A stretch of DNA of 52,281 nt from Pyrinomonadaceae bacterium (GTDB lineage Bacteria > Acidobacteriota > Blastocatellia > Pyrinomonadales > Pyrinomonadaceae). Under the pieces are notes generated by a model. The model ran no database searches, was not told the origin of the DNA, and was given only the letters and a program-made list of their open reading frames with translations. Positions within the stretch are counted from its first letter, which is position 1. The number at the start of each line of letters is the position of its first letter. Positions 29,935 to 38,613 of this stretch are shown one piece after another. The DNA lies in NCBI GenBank assembly GCA_023717565.1, contig JAMQPI010000510.1:1-52281 (forward strand). The letters run 5' to 3'. The position numbers and the translations under genes are program-made.

Positions 29935-30983
29935 TGATCGCGACGTGGTACGCCATTGTCAGCTTCATGCTGATCACTTATATCGCACTCGACGGCCGCA
30001 ATTTCGGCGCGGGAATGCTCCATTGGTTTGTGGCCAAAACCCCGGAGGAACGACGACAAGTCATAGCGGCGATTGGACCGCTCTGGTCATGGCATGAAGT
30101 TTGGCTTGTTGCTTTTGGCGGCACTCTGCTCGCGATATTCCCAAGGCTCCTCGCTTCGGCCTTTGCCGGCTATTACCTCGCACTCTTTCTGATCTTATGG
30201 TGTTTCATCCTGCGCGGTATTTCGATCGAGGTGGGAGGCCACATCAACGATCGACTATGGCAAGGCTTCTGGGATTTCGTTTTCGTCGTCTCGAATTTCT
30301 TGTTGGCGATTCTGTTTGGGGCCGCAGCAGGCAACGTGGCGCGCGGCGTTCCGCTCGACGCTCAGGGCAATTTCTCGATGGCCTTTTTCACTGACTTTAA
30401 AACGTGCGGCTATGTGGGGTTGCTGGACTGGTACACAGTGTCGATTGCGATTTTCGCGATGGTCATTCTCGCCGCTCATGGGGCCACGTATCTCACTCTA
30501 AAAACGGACGGCGCGGTGAATTATCGGAGTTCGAGGCTCGCAAAGTATCTTTGGATGGCTGTAGTGCCGCTCTTCCTTTTGATCTCGATTGAGACTTTTG
30601 TGGTTCGCCCTGATCTGCCCGGGCACGCGGTCTACAACCCCTTTTGGTATCTAGGACTACTCTTAGTTGCTGCCTCGATAGTCACGCTAATATCCGGACT
30701 CTCAACTGGGCGGGAAAGGCGGGCCTTCGTCGGGTCGAAGCTCATGCTCGTAGGTTTATTGGTAACTGGGGCCGCAGCTATTTTCCCGGTGATGCTTTAT
30801 TCCACCCTGGCTCCCGAAAATTCACTGACCGCTTACAACGTTGCAGCCGGCGTGAACTCTTTTCTGTTCGCGTGCATTTGGTGGCCACTCGGCTTCGCTT
30901 TGACAACCCTCTATTTTGTATTCATTTCGCGGCGCTATGCGGGAAAGGTGAGCGTAAGTCGCGATAGTCAGGGCACCTATTAA
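29931..30983 (+). CDS. cydB: Cytochrome bd-type ubiquinol oxidase subunit II
   Basis: LDGRNFGAGMLH, WSWHEVWLVAFGGTLLAIFP; ATGA overlap with cydA. Confidence 0.93.
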   Translation: MMIATWYAIVSFMLITYIALDGRNFGAGMLHWFVAKTPEERRQVIAAIGPLWSWHEVWLVAFGGTLLAIFPRLLASAFAGYYLALFLILWCFILRGISIEVGGHINDRLWQGFWDFVFVVSNFLLAILFGAAAGNVARGVPLDAQGNFSMAFFTDFKTCGYVGLLDWYTVSIAIFAMVILAAHGATYLTLKTDGAVNYRSSRLAKYLWMAVVPLFLLISIETFVVRPDLPGHAVYNPFWYLGLLLVAASIVTLISGLSTGRERRAFVGSKLMLVGLLVTGAAAIFPVMLYSTLAPENSLTAYNVAAGVNSFLFACIWWPLGFALTTLYFVFISRRYAGKVSVSRDSQGTY

Positions 30984-31114
30984 TCTCGATGTGCTTGTTC
31001 AAATGCAGAGATGTCCCTCAAGCTCCAGCTGGCAAAACAAAAGATTCGAATGGCACTTCGAAATGCAAATGTCCCATGACTGAATACGTTTATGGGTATT
31101 GAAGGAATTTTAGG

Positions 31115-31558
31115 ATGGACTCTGGATACATAACCGCCCTTGCCGCCCTCGGTGGCGCAGCACTAGGCGGTCTTACGTCGTTCGCGACCTCTTGGACCAC
31201 CCTGCGCGTTCAAATGAAGGCGCAGCAAAGTGACAGCAGTAAGTCCAAACGACAAAGACTCTATAAAGCGTTCATAGATGACGCTGCCAAGACTTACGGT
31301 GATGCGTTGCTTCATGACAAGCTCGAAACAACTGGTTTGATTGACCTGCATGCGCTCGTCAGCCAAATGCGGATCGTGTCATCTCGGTCGGTTATTGAAA
31401 GCGCAGTCAAAGTCGTCAAGCTCATCACGGAGACTTACAGCCAGCCCAACAAGAGTCCCGACGAGATAGAGTCAATGATCAGCAACGGCAGCGTCGACAT
31501 ACTGCAGAGTTTCAGCGAAGTGTGCCGCGACGAATTTGAGCAGAGTCTTCAAATTTAA
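31115..31558 (+). CDS. Hypothetical membrane-anchored protein
   Basis: N-terminal hydrophobic ALAALGGAALGGLTSFATSW followed by a charged helical domain. Confidence 0.6.
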   Translation: MDSGYITALAALGGAALGGLTSFATSWTTLRVQMKAQQSDSSKSKRQRLYKAFIDDAAKTYGDALLHDKLETTGLIDLHALVSQMRIVSSRSVIESAVKVVKLITETYSQPNKSPDEIESMISNGSVDILQSFSEVCRDEFEQSLQI

Positions 31559-31635
31559 TAGCGTCGGGTAGCGCGAAGTGTGTTCATTAGCGGCACTTCT
31601 GTTCAACGCGTGCAGGCTTGAAGATGGTGGCGTGA

Positions 31636-31758
31636 CGGGGGAAAGACCAGCTACGCTATGTCGCGGGTGAAGATGCGAAAGCAACCTATGCATTGAGCAT
31701 CCAGATTGGAGACGAAGCATCCCGCAAGGCCATGAACCAACAATTCTTTGGGAATTAG
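31636..31758 (+). pseudogene. C-terminal gene remnant, possibly SDR-type oxidoreductase
   Basis: Stop-to-stop reading frame RGKDQLRYVAGEDAKATYALSIQIGDEASRKAMNQQFFGN* without a start; family guess weak. Confidence 0.3.
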
Positions 31759-31806
31759 TACGCTGATTGTTGGATTGTAGAAGAAATCTGAGCTAAGGAG
31801 TTGATA

Positions 31807-32427
31807 ATGAGTACTTCAGAGATTGTGCGACTCAAGAATGCAGTTACGGAAGCGGACCACGCCGCCGGACCCGGGAGCGCGCCAGTGACATTGGTGGAAT
31901 ACGGCAACTTCGAATGCATTCATTGCGGAACCGCCTATCCAGTGATAAAGGAAGTGCACAGACTCCTGGGCGACAATATGCGTTTTGTCTTTCGCCACTT
32001 TCCAACGGTTGGGAATCATCCGCATTCAATGCGCGCCGCCGAGGCGGCAGAAGCGGCCGGAGCGCAAAGCAGGTTCTGGGAAATGCATGATGAGTTGTTT
32101 GCCCATCAACAGGCTCTGGACGATCACGATCTCTTGCGATACGGCAAGCACATCGGCCTTAATGTTGAAAGATTCGGTCGCGACATGGCTGAGAATACAT
32201 TTCTCAAAATTGTCGAAGCCGATTATAACCAAAGTCTTTTTGACGAGCATGTGACCGGTACTCCGACCTTCTACATTAATGAAGTGCGCTACACGGGCGC
32301 GACTGATGTCGAGAGTCTGTTAAGTGCAATCAAGCAAGCCGACTGGGAAGATCGCATCCAGTTGCCGAACAGGGCTAGGGGAATGCGAGGCGCGCTTCAA
32401 CGGCTGCTACGCGGCGCAGTTAGCTGA
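31807..32427 (+). CDS. DsbA-family / thioredoxin-fold protein (cytoplasmic)
   Basis: VTLVEYGNFECIHCGTAYPVIKEVH (CIHC), FVFRHFPTVGNHPHSMRAAEAAEAAGAQSRFWEMHDELF, HVTGTPTFYINEVRYTG; no signal peptide; AAGGAG RBS. Confidence 0.9.
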   Translation: MSTSEIVRLKNAVTEADHAAGPGSAPVTLVEYGNFECIHCGTAYPVIKEVHRLLGDNMRFVFRHFPTVGNHPHSMRAAEAAEAAGAQSRFWEMHDELFAHQQALDDHDLLRYGKHIGLNVERFGRDMAENTFLKIVEADYNQSLFDEHVTGTPTFYINEVRYTGATDVESLLSAIKQADWEDRIQLPNRARGMRGALQRLLRGAVS

Positions 32428-33560
32428 CTCAACGTGCCTGTTTTTCCAATCTGGCATCTAAAACAGTCTTACCTTGAGTCAATTCCCAAGTGGCCAACAC
32501 GTGGACAAGAATAACTGCACGCGACGGGTACTTGATGGTAAAGGAATGGGAAAGAACCCGAAAACCCTCAAAATTTCTTGGTGGCTGCAACTTTAGAAAA
32601 GGCAATTACTTACGTTTTTGCCGGTAGTTCGATTCGCAATGCGTAGACCAGCGCATCCTCTGCTTCTCTGATAGCACTATTGCTGGCGCAAGCAGGCAGG
32701 GATCGTATTAGGTATTGGTTAACTAGAGGTGGTGCAAGACATGTCAAATGTGAAACATCCGTCGGTGATTAGAGTGGGCTTTTCTTGGGCTGTTCTAATT
32801 AATGACAAGCCTGTTTTGGGAGCGGCGAAGAGGCATAGGCCGTATTACGTAGACCCACCTTTGACGAACCATCACATTCATTTAAAAGGACTTCGCCAAG
32901 TGGTGGCGCCAGCCGGCGGAATCGTTTAAGATGCCGAGACTTACGAGTAGATTGGTGAGCTGCGTGGCTCGCGCGAACTCGTAACTCGTTGATAAGAAAG
33001 GGCTTATGTGACGCCCGCTTGGCTCAGCAATTGAGCAATCACTCGCAAGTGAAGCCTTTACAACTAGTTACAGACAGCCCGGAAAATTAGGTTGTGCTCT
33101 TTTTGGGCTGAAATAAATCAGCGCAGCAGGATTTGAAAACGCCGATACTGTCTTGCCCACGGCAGAAGTGGGCAGGGTCTTCCAAATCTTTGCGGGCGCA
33201 GTAGTTGACATACAAGGCACGACCGCTTCAAAAGAATCCTGAAGCAGCCCACAATGGACACTCTTCGCGACTTGTTTTTTAGCCCACGCAGAAATGCTCC
33301 GTTTCTTTCAACCGCTCCAGGCGCTTATAGGTTATCGCGGTTCCTTTTCCTCTTTTGTTGACCGGTTTTCGTTTTTATGAAGGCGGAAGGATGAAGGCCG
33401 TTGAAAACGACTGGACCCGACCTGGACCTCGGCGTTAACTCTCCGATTTCAGCCCTGAGTAGTACGCTAGCCGGCTTCTTGTGAGCGATGATTCACGCAT
33501 GATCCTGAATTGGCACAAGCCTAAGGACAGGCAGAAAGCGGCTATTGATGCCGCACGTTC

Positions 33561-35186
33561 CTAAAGAGCGATCAAAAGAAAGACGAAGAACCCTAACATC
33601 CAGCCACCGGTTAGAAGTAACACCAGGATGACTTTCCAAAGGGGTTGGGTGTCCCCGCCAAAGGCAATGTGTTGCCGTATCTCGCGCCCACTTAACCGTC
33701 GCCAGAGCCAGTAGGTCGTGATGGGAGAGCCGAAGACAACCAAAGTCATAAAAGCCGTGCCCTGCAGCACAAAACCCAGGTCAACAAAGATCGCCATCAA
33801 TACATATCCCACGAAATAACTCACGACGATGACAATGGGTGGCGCGAGCAAGGCAATGGGTGCTACCCACCTGCGACGCATGGATCCACAAGTTTCTCAA
33901 CATCATTACTCCAGCCGGAAGCCCCCAATCAAATAAAATAAACGCAGACGCGCCGATTGCGCGGTCTCCGTATAACTTTCTTTCTGAGTTCACCAGATTC
34001 CGGCGTTCAAGAAAGTCCGTAGCGCCCGAGCGAACGCCCGGCTCCTCCGGGCCGCTTCCAGTCTGTGGCCCAGCAGCGGCATGAGTTTCCCCAACGAGAA
34101 TTTTGACATGTTCAACGATCTGCAAAGAAAAGATTGCCAGTCATCATCGAAGGCAAGAAAGCGACTCGAATCTATCGAGGGAGGCAATACGCTTGAAAAG
34201 ACATCCCGAGTTTGGTTGACGAATTTCTGATACACCTCGTTCAGCTTTGTCGCCTCTATATTCTGGGAAAAATACACCAGCACCTGGTTGGGCCTGAGGG
34301 TCTGGATGGTCTTCCTCATCTGCGAGAGGAAGCCCGCTGTTAGCCGATTATCGATTTGCAGGATCACGAGTGCCGATCGCCGCATGAGTTCGGTTGTTTC
34401 CGCCTGTAAGTCGTTGGTGATTGCGCGGCGGCGTCGAGAGATCCTGATTGCGATGGTTCCTCGCTGTATCCGAAGCTGGCAAACGGTCCCAGCACTTCAA
34501 AAATGGGGCTGAGGAGTTGCTCGTCATGCTGGCCTCAGAAAACATCTTATCCACGAGGCCCACGTCTCTTCTCGATTTTGCTTTTCGGTTTCGAACGATC
34601 GAAGATGAAGCACCGGCGCCCGATTGGGCTGAAGTGCGAGCGATTCTTCAGCCGTCAGTGAGCATTTCCTCTTTCCCGGAAGAATGAGGCCAATTCCCGC
34701 AAGGGCCAAGACCCAGCGACGTTGAATTAGCAGCAAGCCCGGCCCCCAATCCTCCGTCGAATAGAAAAGGAAAAAAAGTCCTACCAGCGCATAAAGACCG
34801 CCAACCTGTAACAGCGTGCCCTGCGCTATTTTGAAACGGGACGCCCAGGATCCCTTCAGAATCCCGTCAGTTGGCACCAGCAGGATCAGAATCAGGCCAA
34901 TTGGCACCCCATGTCGCAGCACCGACGCTGGGGCGCGAACAAAACTAAACAATCCAAAACCAAACAAGACCAATCCGGCAAGAAGTAAGCTGACGGAAAC
35001 GACGAACTTTGATCGCGGCGACTGAAATCGATGCTGAAATCTGTGAACATGAACCCGGAATCTGCGCCAACGAATCCACGAAGGACTTGCTGCTAACCCC
35101 GACTCCCCAGCGCCTCCGACAGCGCCAAACGCAAACGTGAGATAGATGCCTCCAACGGCGAATAGAAGGCCAAGGTATAAAAACAA
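33561..35186 (-). pseudogene. Multiply frameshifted gene for a TM protein with central LRSF-type cytoplasmic domain
   Basis: Consecutive pieces in changing frames: 35186..~34560 (TM segments + APVLHLRSFETE), DEQLLSPIFEVLGPFASFGYSEEP, RAITNDLQAETTELMRRSALVILQIDNRLT...FLAFDDDWQSF, FLERRNLVNSERKLYGDRAIGASAFILFDWG, and MRRRWVAPIALLAPP...FFVFLLIAL*. Confidence 0.75.
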
Positions 35187-35245
35187 ATGCAGGAGAAGAC
35201 GAAATGTTGCATCGATAAAGAACTTACAAAACGGCCTCTCCTCAG

Positions 35246-35266
35246 TTGCGGACTTATTGCGGACTT
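35246..35266. repeat. 10-bp direct repeat TTGCGGACTT x2, 1-nt spacer
   Basis: TTGCGGACTT-A-TTGCGGACTT directly upstream of the tRNA-3'-like fragment. Confidence 0.7.
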
Positions 35267-35273
35267 TTCCTAG

Positions 35274-35304
35274 GGAGGGGGTTCGAATCCCCGCTGCTCC
35301 ACCA
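35274..35304 (+). other. Isolated 3' end of a tRNA/tmRNA (T-arm, acceptor strand and CCA), candidate att site
   Basis: GGAGGGGGTTCGAATCCCCGCTGCTCCACCA: T-stem-loop plus acceptor 3' strand plus CCA; no matching 5' half (GGAGCAG...) or anticodon arm seen upstream. Confidence 0.65.
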
Positions 35305-35615
35305 ATAACACTCTACGGTTCAATAACTTACAGGCGCAACTCCTCAAGACCCAGTTCTCTCAAGTGGCCAATACCTGGCCAAAAAAAACAGCAACAGATG
35401 GTAGAAAACGGTAGAGAATGGGAACTCGTAGGAAAACTCTTAGATACTCGGCGACTCCAACTTACAGAAAACAAAGTTCTTAAGTTGTTATGGTGTAATG
35501 CGGAGGGCAGGCGTCCTTTACGCTTACCATCAAACATCTGAACTAGATTCACGATTTGCTCCGCTTGCACACGGATGTGTTGTGAACCCGTTCGCTGAAG
35601 ACGCACTCTGGATTT

Positions 35616-35644
35616 GTTTGAGATGCCAATTCGGCATCTCAAAC
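35616..35644. repeat. Perfect 12-bp inverted repeat, 5-nt loop
   Basis: GTTTGAGATGCC-AATTC-GGCATCTCAAAC. Confidence 0.9.
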
Positions 35645-36099
35645 CGAAGATTGATAACGTGAGTTAAGTGTGCCAACTGCCAACCGTTAGTCTTGGCCCA
35701 TGTGGCTTCAGCACTCGAACATTCGGTGGTCGCACGGTCCAGCTCACTAGATCAACGTTCGGAGTTTCAGCTTGAGGTGTAAGTCTTTGGGCCTCGGCGG
35801 ATTGTCAGGTTGTAACCTCTGACATTCTGGTAAATGGCCGGGGTTCCCGGCCGAGTTACACATTTGCTCCAGCGGTGGCAATGGCTTCGGCATCAGGAAA
35901 GGGTCGCATCCGATCGCGGAATAGCCGACGAGTCTGCAAGAGTGGTTGGCCGATCTTCAGTTCCTTCCGAAAACCGTGCTAGAAAACCAGCAAAGCAAGC
36001 GCAATGATATGACAATCGCATAATTCGACAATTCGATTCACGGGTACAATCGGGCTTCGTTCCTTTCACCTGTCTGTAACAATCGAGGCTTGAACATCG

Positions 36100-38613
36100 A
36101 TGCGGAGTCAGAACATGGCGCGGCTGCTAGTTGGCACACTACTGCTCCATTGTGTGGCGCTTAGCCAAACCCCGCGACCCGCGTCAGGTCAGCCAGCCGC
36201 GACATCAACGTTCACGCATTCTTTCGATAGTACCGTTCTGCCGTTCGTAACTAAGAACTGCTACGAATGTCACAACGCTACGCGGAAGGCCGGCGGCATG
36301 GATTTGAGGTTGCTTGGCACGGCGGATTCGATCGCGCCCCACCGCGCGACATGGGAGAACGTCGTGCGCAAGGTGAGCAACGGAGAGATGCCGCCGGAAT
36401 CGAGACCAGTGCCGAACGAAGGTGAATTGCAGGCAGCGATGGGCTGGCTCAAGAATGAGTTCGAGCGACTTAATAAGTTGGTGGTTCCCGCTGCGGGACG
36501 GGTCACGGCCAGGCGTTTGAACCGGGCTGAATACAACAACACGGTGCGCGACCTCTTGGGGGTTGATAGCAATCCGGCTGACGCCTTTCCGCAAGATGAC
36601 TCAGGGTATGGCTTCGACAATATCGGCGATGTGTTGTCGTTGTCGCCGGTGCTGCTGGAGAAGTATCTGAGTGCCGGTGAGAAGGTGGCCCGCGCTGCGA
36701 TATTCGGTCCCGAGAATCTGAAGCCGACCCTGGTTCGCTACCAACCTCCCTATCGCAAGAAATCAGATGGCGACGTCATTCGCTTTGATGGGCCGCAGAA
36801 TTACACGCTGTCGAATTATGACGTCACCGGGTTAGCGACGCCGATGTCGATTCACTTGACGCATCGCTTTCCCGTCGATGGCGAGTACCTTTTCAGAGTG
36901 ACGCCGGAAGGACGCCGCCCCGGCGGATCGGATCCAGTGAAGGTAGCTTTGTGGATCGACGGCAGAGTCGCGAAGGTCACCGAAATAGACGCGACAGATC
37001 TGGAAGGACAGACACGGGAGTTCCGTCTGAAAATGGCGGCCGGAGAGCGCTGGCTGGCCGTCTCCTTTCTCCGTCAGTTTGAAGGATTGCCGGCGAAGTA
37101 TGTCGCGTTGAATCCTTCAACGCGACCAATCCCGCCGCCTGAGCCACCGCCAAAGCCGCCCGCGAACGCAACTCCTCAGGAGAGAGAGGCGTTTCAAAAG
37201 AGAATAGAAGCGCGTAAGGGCCGGATCGAGCCGGCAGATGGTTTTCGTATTAACTTCCTGGAGATCGGCGGGCCATATGACTATGCCAAGGGTCCCGCAA
37301 ACGAGAGCTTGAAGAAGGTCTATTCGTGCGGGCACCTGGATGGCCAACACAAACCTGGATGCGCCCGAATGATTGTCGTCGATCTGGCCCGACGTGCTTA
37401 CCGGCGTCCAGTGACCCCGAGTGAAGTTTCCCAGCTCGTCAGGTTGATCACGCTGGCGCGGCAGCAAGGCGATTCCTTTGAAGAGGGGCTCAGCCTGGCG
37501 GTGCAGGCCATGCTGATCTCGCCGCACTTTCTCTTTCGTGTCGAAAGAGATCGCCCCTCGGTTCAAGCTGCGCACACCGCTGCCGCATATCCGATCAGCC
37601 AACATGAACTGGCTTCAAGGCTCTCTTATTTCTTGTGGTCGAGCATGCCTGATGAGCAATTGTTCCATTGCGCCGACCAGCAACTTTTGCGCAGACCAGC
37701 GGTGCTTGCCGGGCAAGTGCGGCGCATGTTGCAAGACCCGAAGTCGCGCGCCCTGGTCGAGAACTTCGGTGGACAATGGCTGGAATTGCGCCGGCTCGAA
37801 TCGGTTAGTCCTGATCGTGATCGCTTTCCCGACTTTGAGGATTATTTACGGCAGTCAATGCGGCATGAGACGGAGATGTTTTTCGCGAGCATTGTGCGGG
37901 AGGACCGCAGCATCATGGATTTTCTTGACGGGAATTATACGTACGTCAACGAAAGAATAGCGCAGCTCTATCATCTGCCTGGAGTGGTCGGGCCAGAGTT
38001 CCGGCGAGTTGATCTGACTGGCAACAAACAGCGAGGGGGAGTTCTAACGCATGCGAGTGTTCTGACTGTGTCGTCCTATGCGACGCGAACGTCGCCCGTC
38101 TTGCGTGGGCAATGGATACTGGAGAACTTTCTCAACGCGGCTTCACCACCACCGCCACCGAATGTCCCGAACCTTAATGAAGCGGCCATTGGCACGGCTG
38201 CATCTCTCCGGAAGCAGATGGAGCAACATCGTCAAAATGCGACTTGCGCTTCCTGCCATGCTCGCATGGACCCGCTCGGGTTCGGGCTGGAGAACTACGA
38301 TGCGATTGGGGCCTGGCGGACCGAGGACGGAAAATTTCCGATCGATCCTTCCGGAGTGCTCCCCGACGGTAGAACCTTCAAAGCACCGCACGAACTGAAA
38401 GCAATTCTGAGATATGATCGCAATGCTTTCGCTCAAGGCCTGACCGAGAAGTTACTCACCTACGCGCTCGGACGCGGCCTCGAAACATATGATAAGCCGG
38501 CGGTGACAAAGATTGCCGGCAGCCTGGCCCATGATGATTATCGCTTCTCCAGTCTGGTGATGAATGTTGTCAGTAGCGTGCCCTTTCAAATGCGTGGAGC
38601 AAAAGGTAAATGA
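36100..38613 (+). CDS. DUF1592 domain-containing protein (DUF1587/1592/1595/1588/1585, cytochrome c-like)
   Basis: Signal peptide; CYECHNATRKAGGMDLR, ARRLNRAEYNNTVRDLLGVDSNPADAFPQDDSGYGFDNIGD, RLSYFLWSSMPDEQLF, CASCHARMDPLGFGLENYDAIGAWR. Confidence 0.93.
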   Translation: MRSQNMARLLVGTLLLHCVALSQTPRPASGQPAATSTFTHSFDSTVLPFVTKNCYECHNATRKAGGMDLRLLGTADSIAPHRATWENVVRKVSNGEMPPESRPVPNEGELQAAMGWLKNEFERLNKLVVPAAGRVTARRLNRAEYNNTVRDLLGVDSNPADAFPQDDSGYGFDNIGDVLSLSPVLLEKYLSAGEKVARAAIFGPENLKPTLVRYQPPYRKKSDGDVIRFDGPQNYTLSNYDVTGLATPMSIHLTHRFPVDGEYLFRVTPEGRRPGGSDPVKVALWIDGRVAKVTEIDATDLEGQTREFRLKMAAGERWLAVSFLRQFEGLPAKYVALNPSTRPIPPPEPPPKPPANATPQEREAFQKRIEARKGRIEPADGFRINFLEIGGPYDYAKGPANESLKKVYSCGHLDGQHKPGCARMIVVDLARRAYRRPVTPSEVSQLVRLITLARQQGDSFEEGLSLAVQAMLISPHFLFRVERDRPSVQAAHTAAAYPISQHELASRLSYFLWSSMPDEQLFHCADQQLLRRPAVLAGQVRRMLQDPKSRALVENFGGQWLELRRLESVSPDRDRFPDFEDYLRQSMRHETEMFFASIVREDRSIMDFLDGNYTYVNERIAQLYHLPGVVGPEFRRVDLTGNKQRGGVLTHASVLTVSSYATRTSPVLRGQWILENFLNAASPPPPPNVPNLNEAAIGTAASLRKQMEQHRQNATCASCHARMDPLGFGLENYDAIGAWRTEDGKFPIDPSGVLPDGRTFKAPHELKAILRYDRNAFAQGLTEKLLTYALGRGLETYDKPAVTKIAGSLAHDDYRFSSLVMNVVSSVPFQMRGAKGK

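Noticed and set aside
32729-32929. 66-aa forward ORF in the degenerate island
   Set aside because: No motif or clear RBS; cannot be separated from chance.
35146-35541. 131-aa forward ORF covering the tRNA-like fragment
   Set aside because: Reads through the tRNA 3' sequence and repeat; translation looks random.
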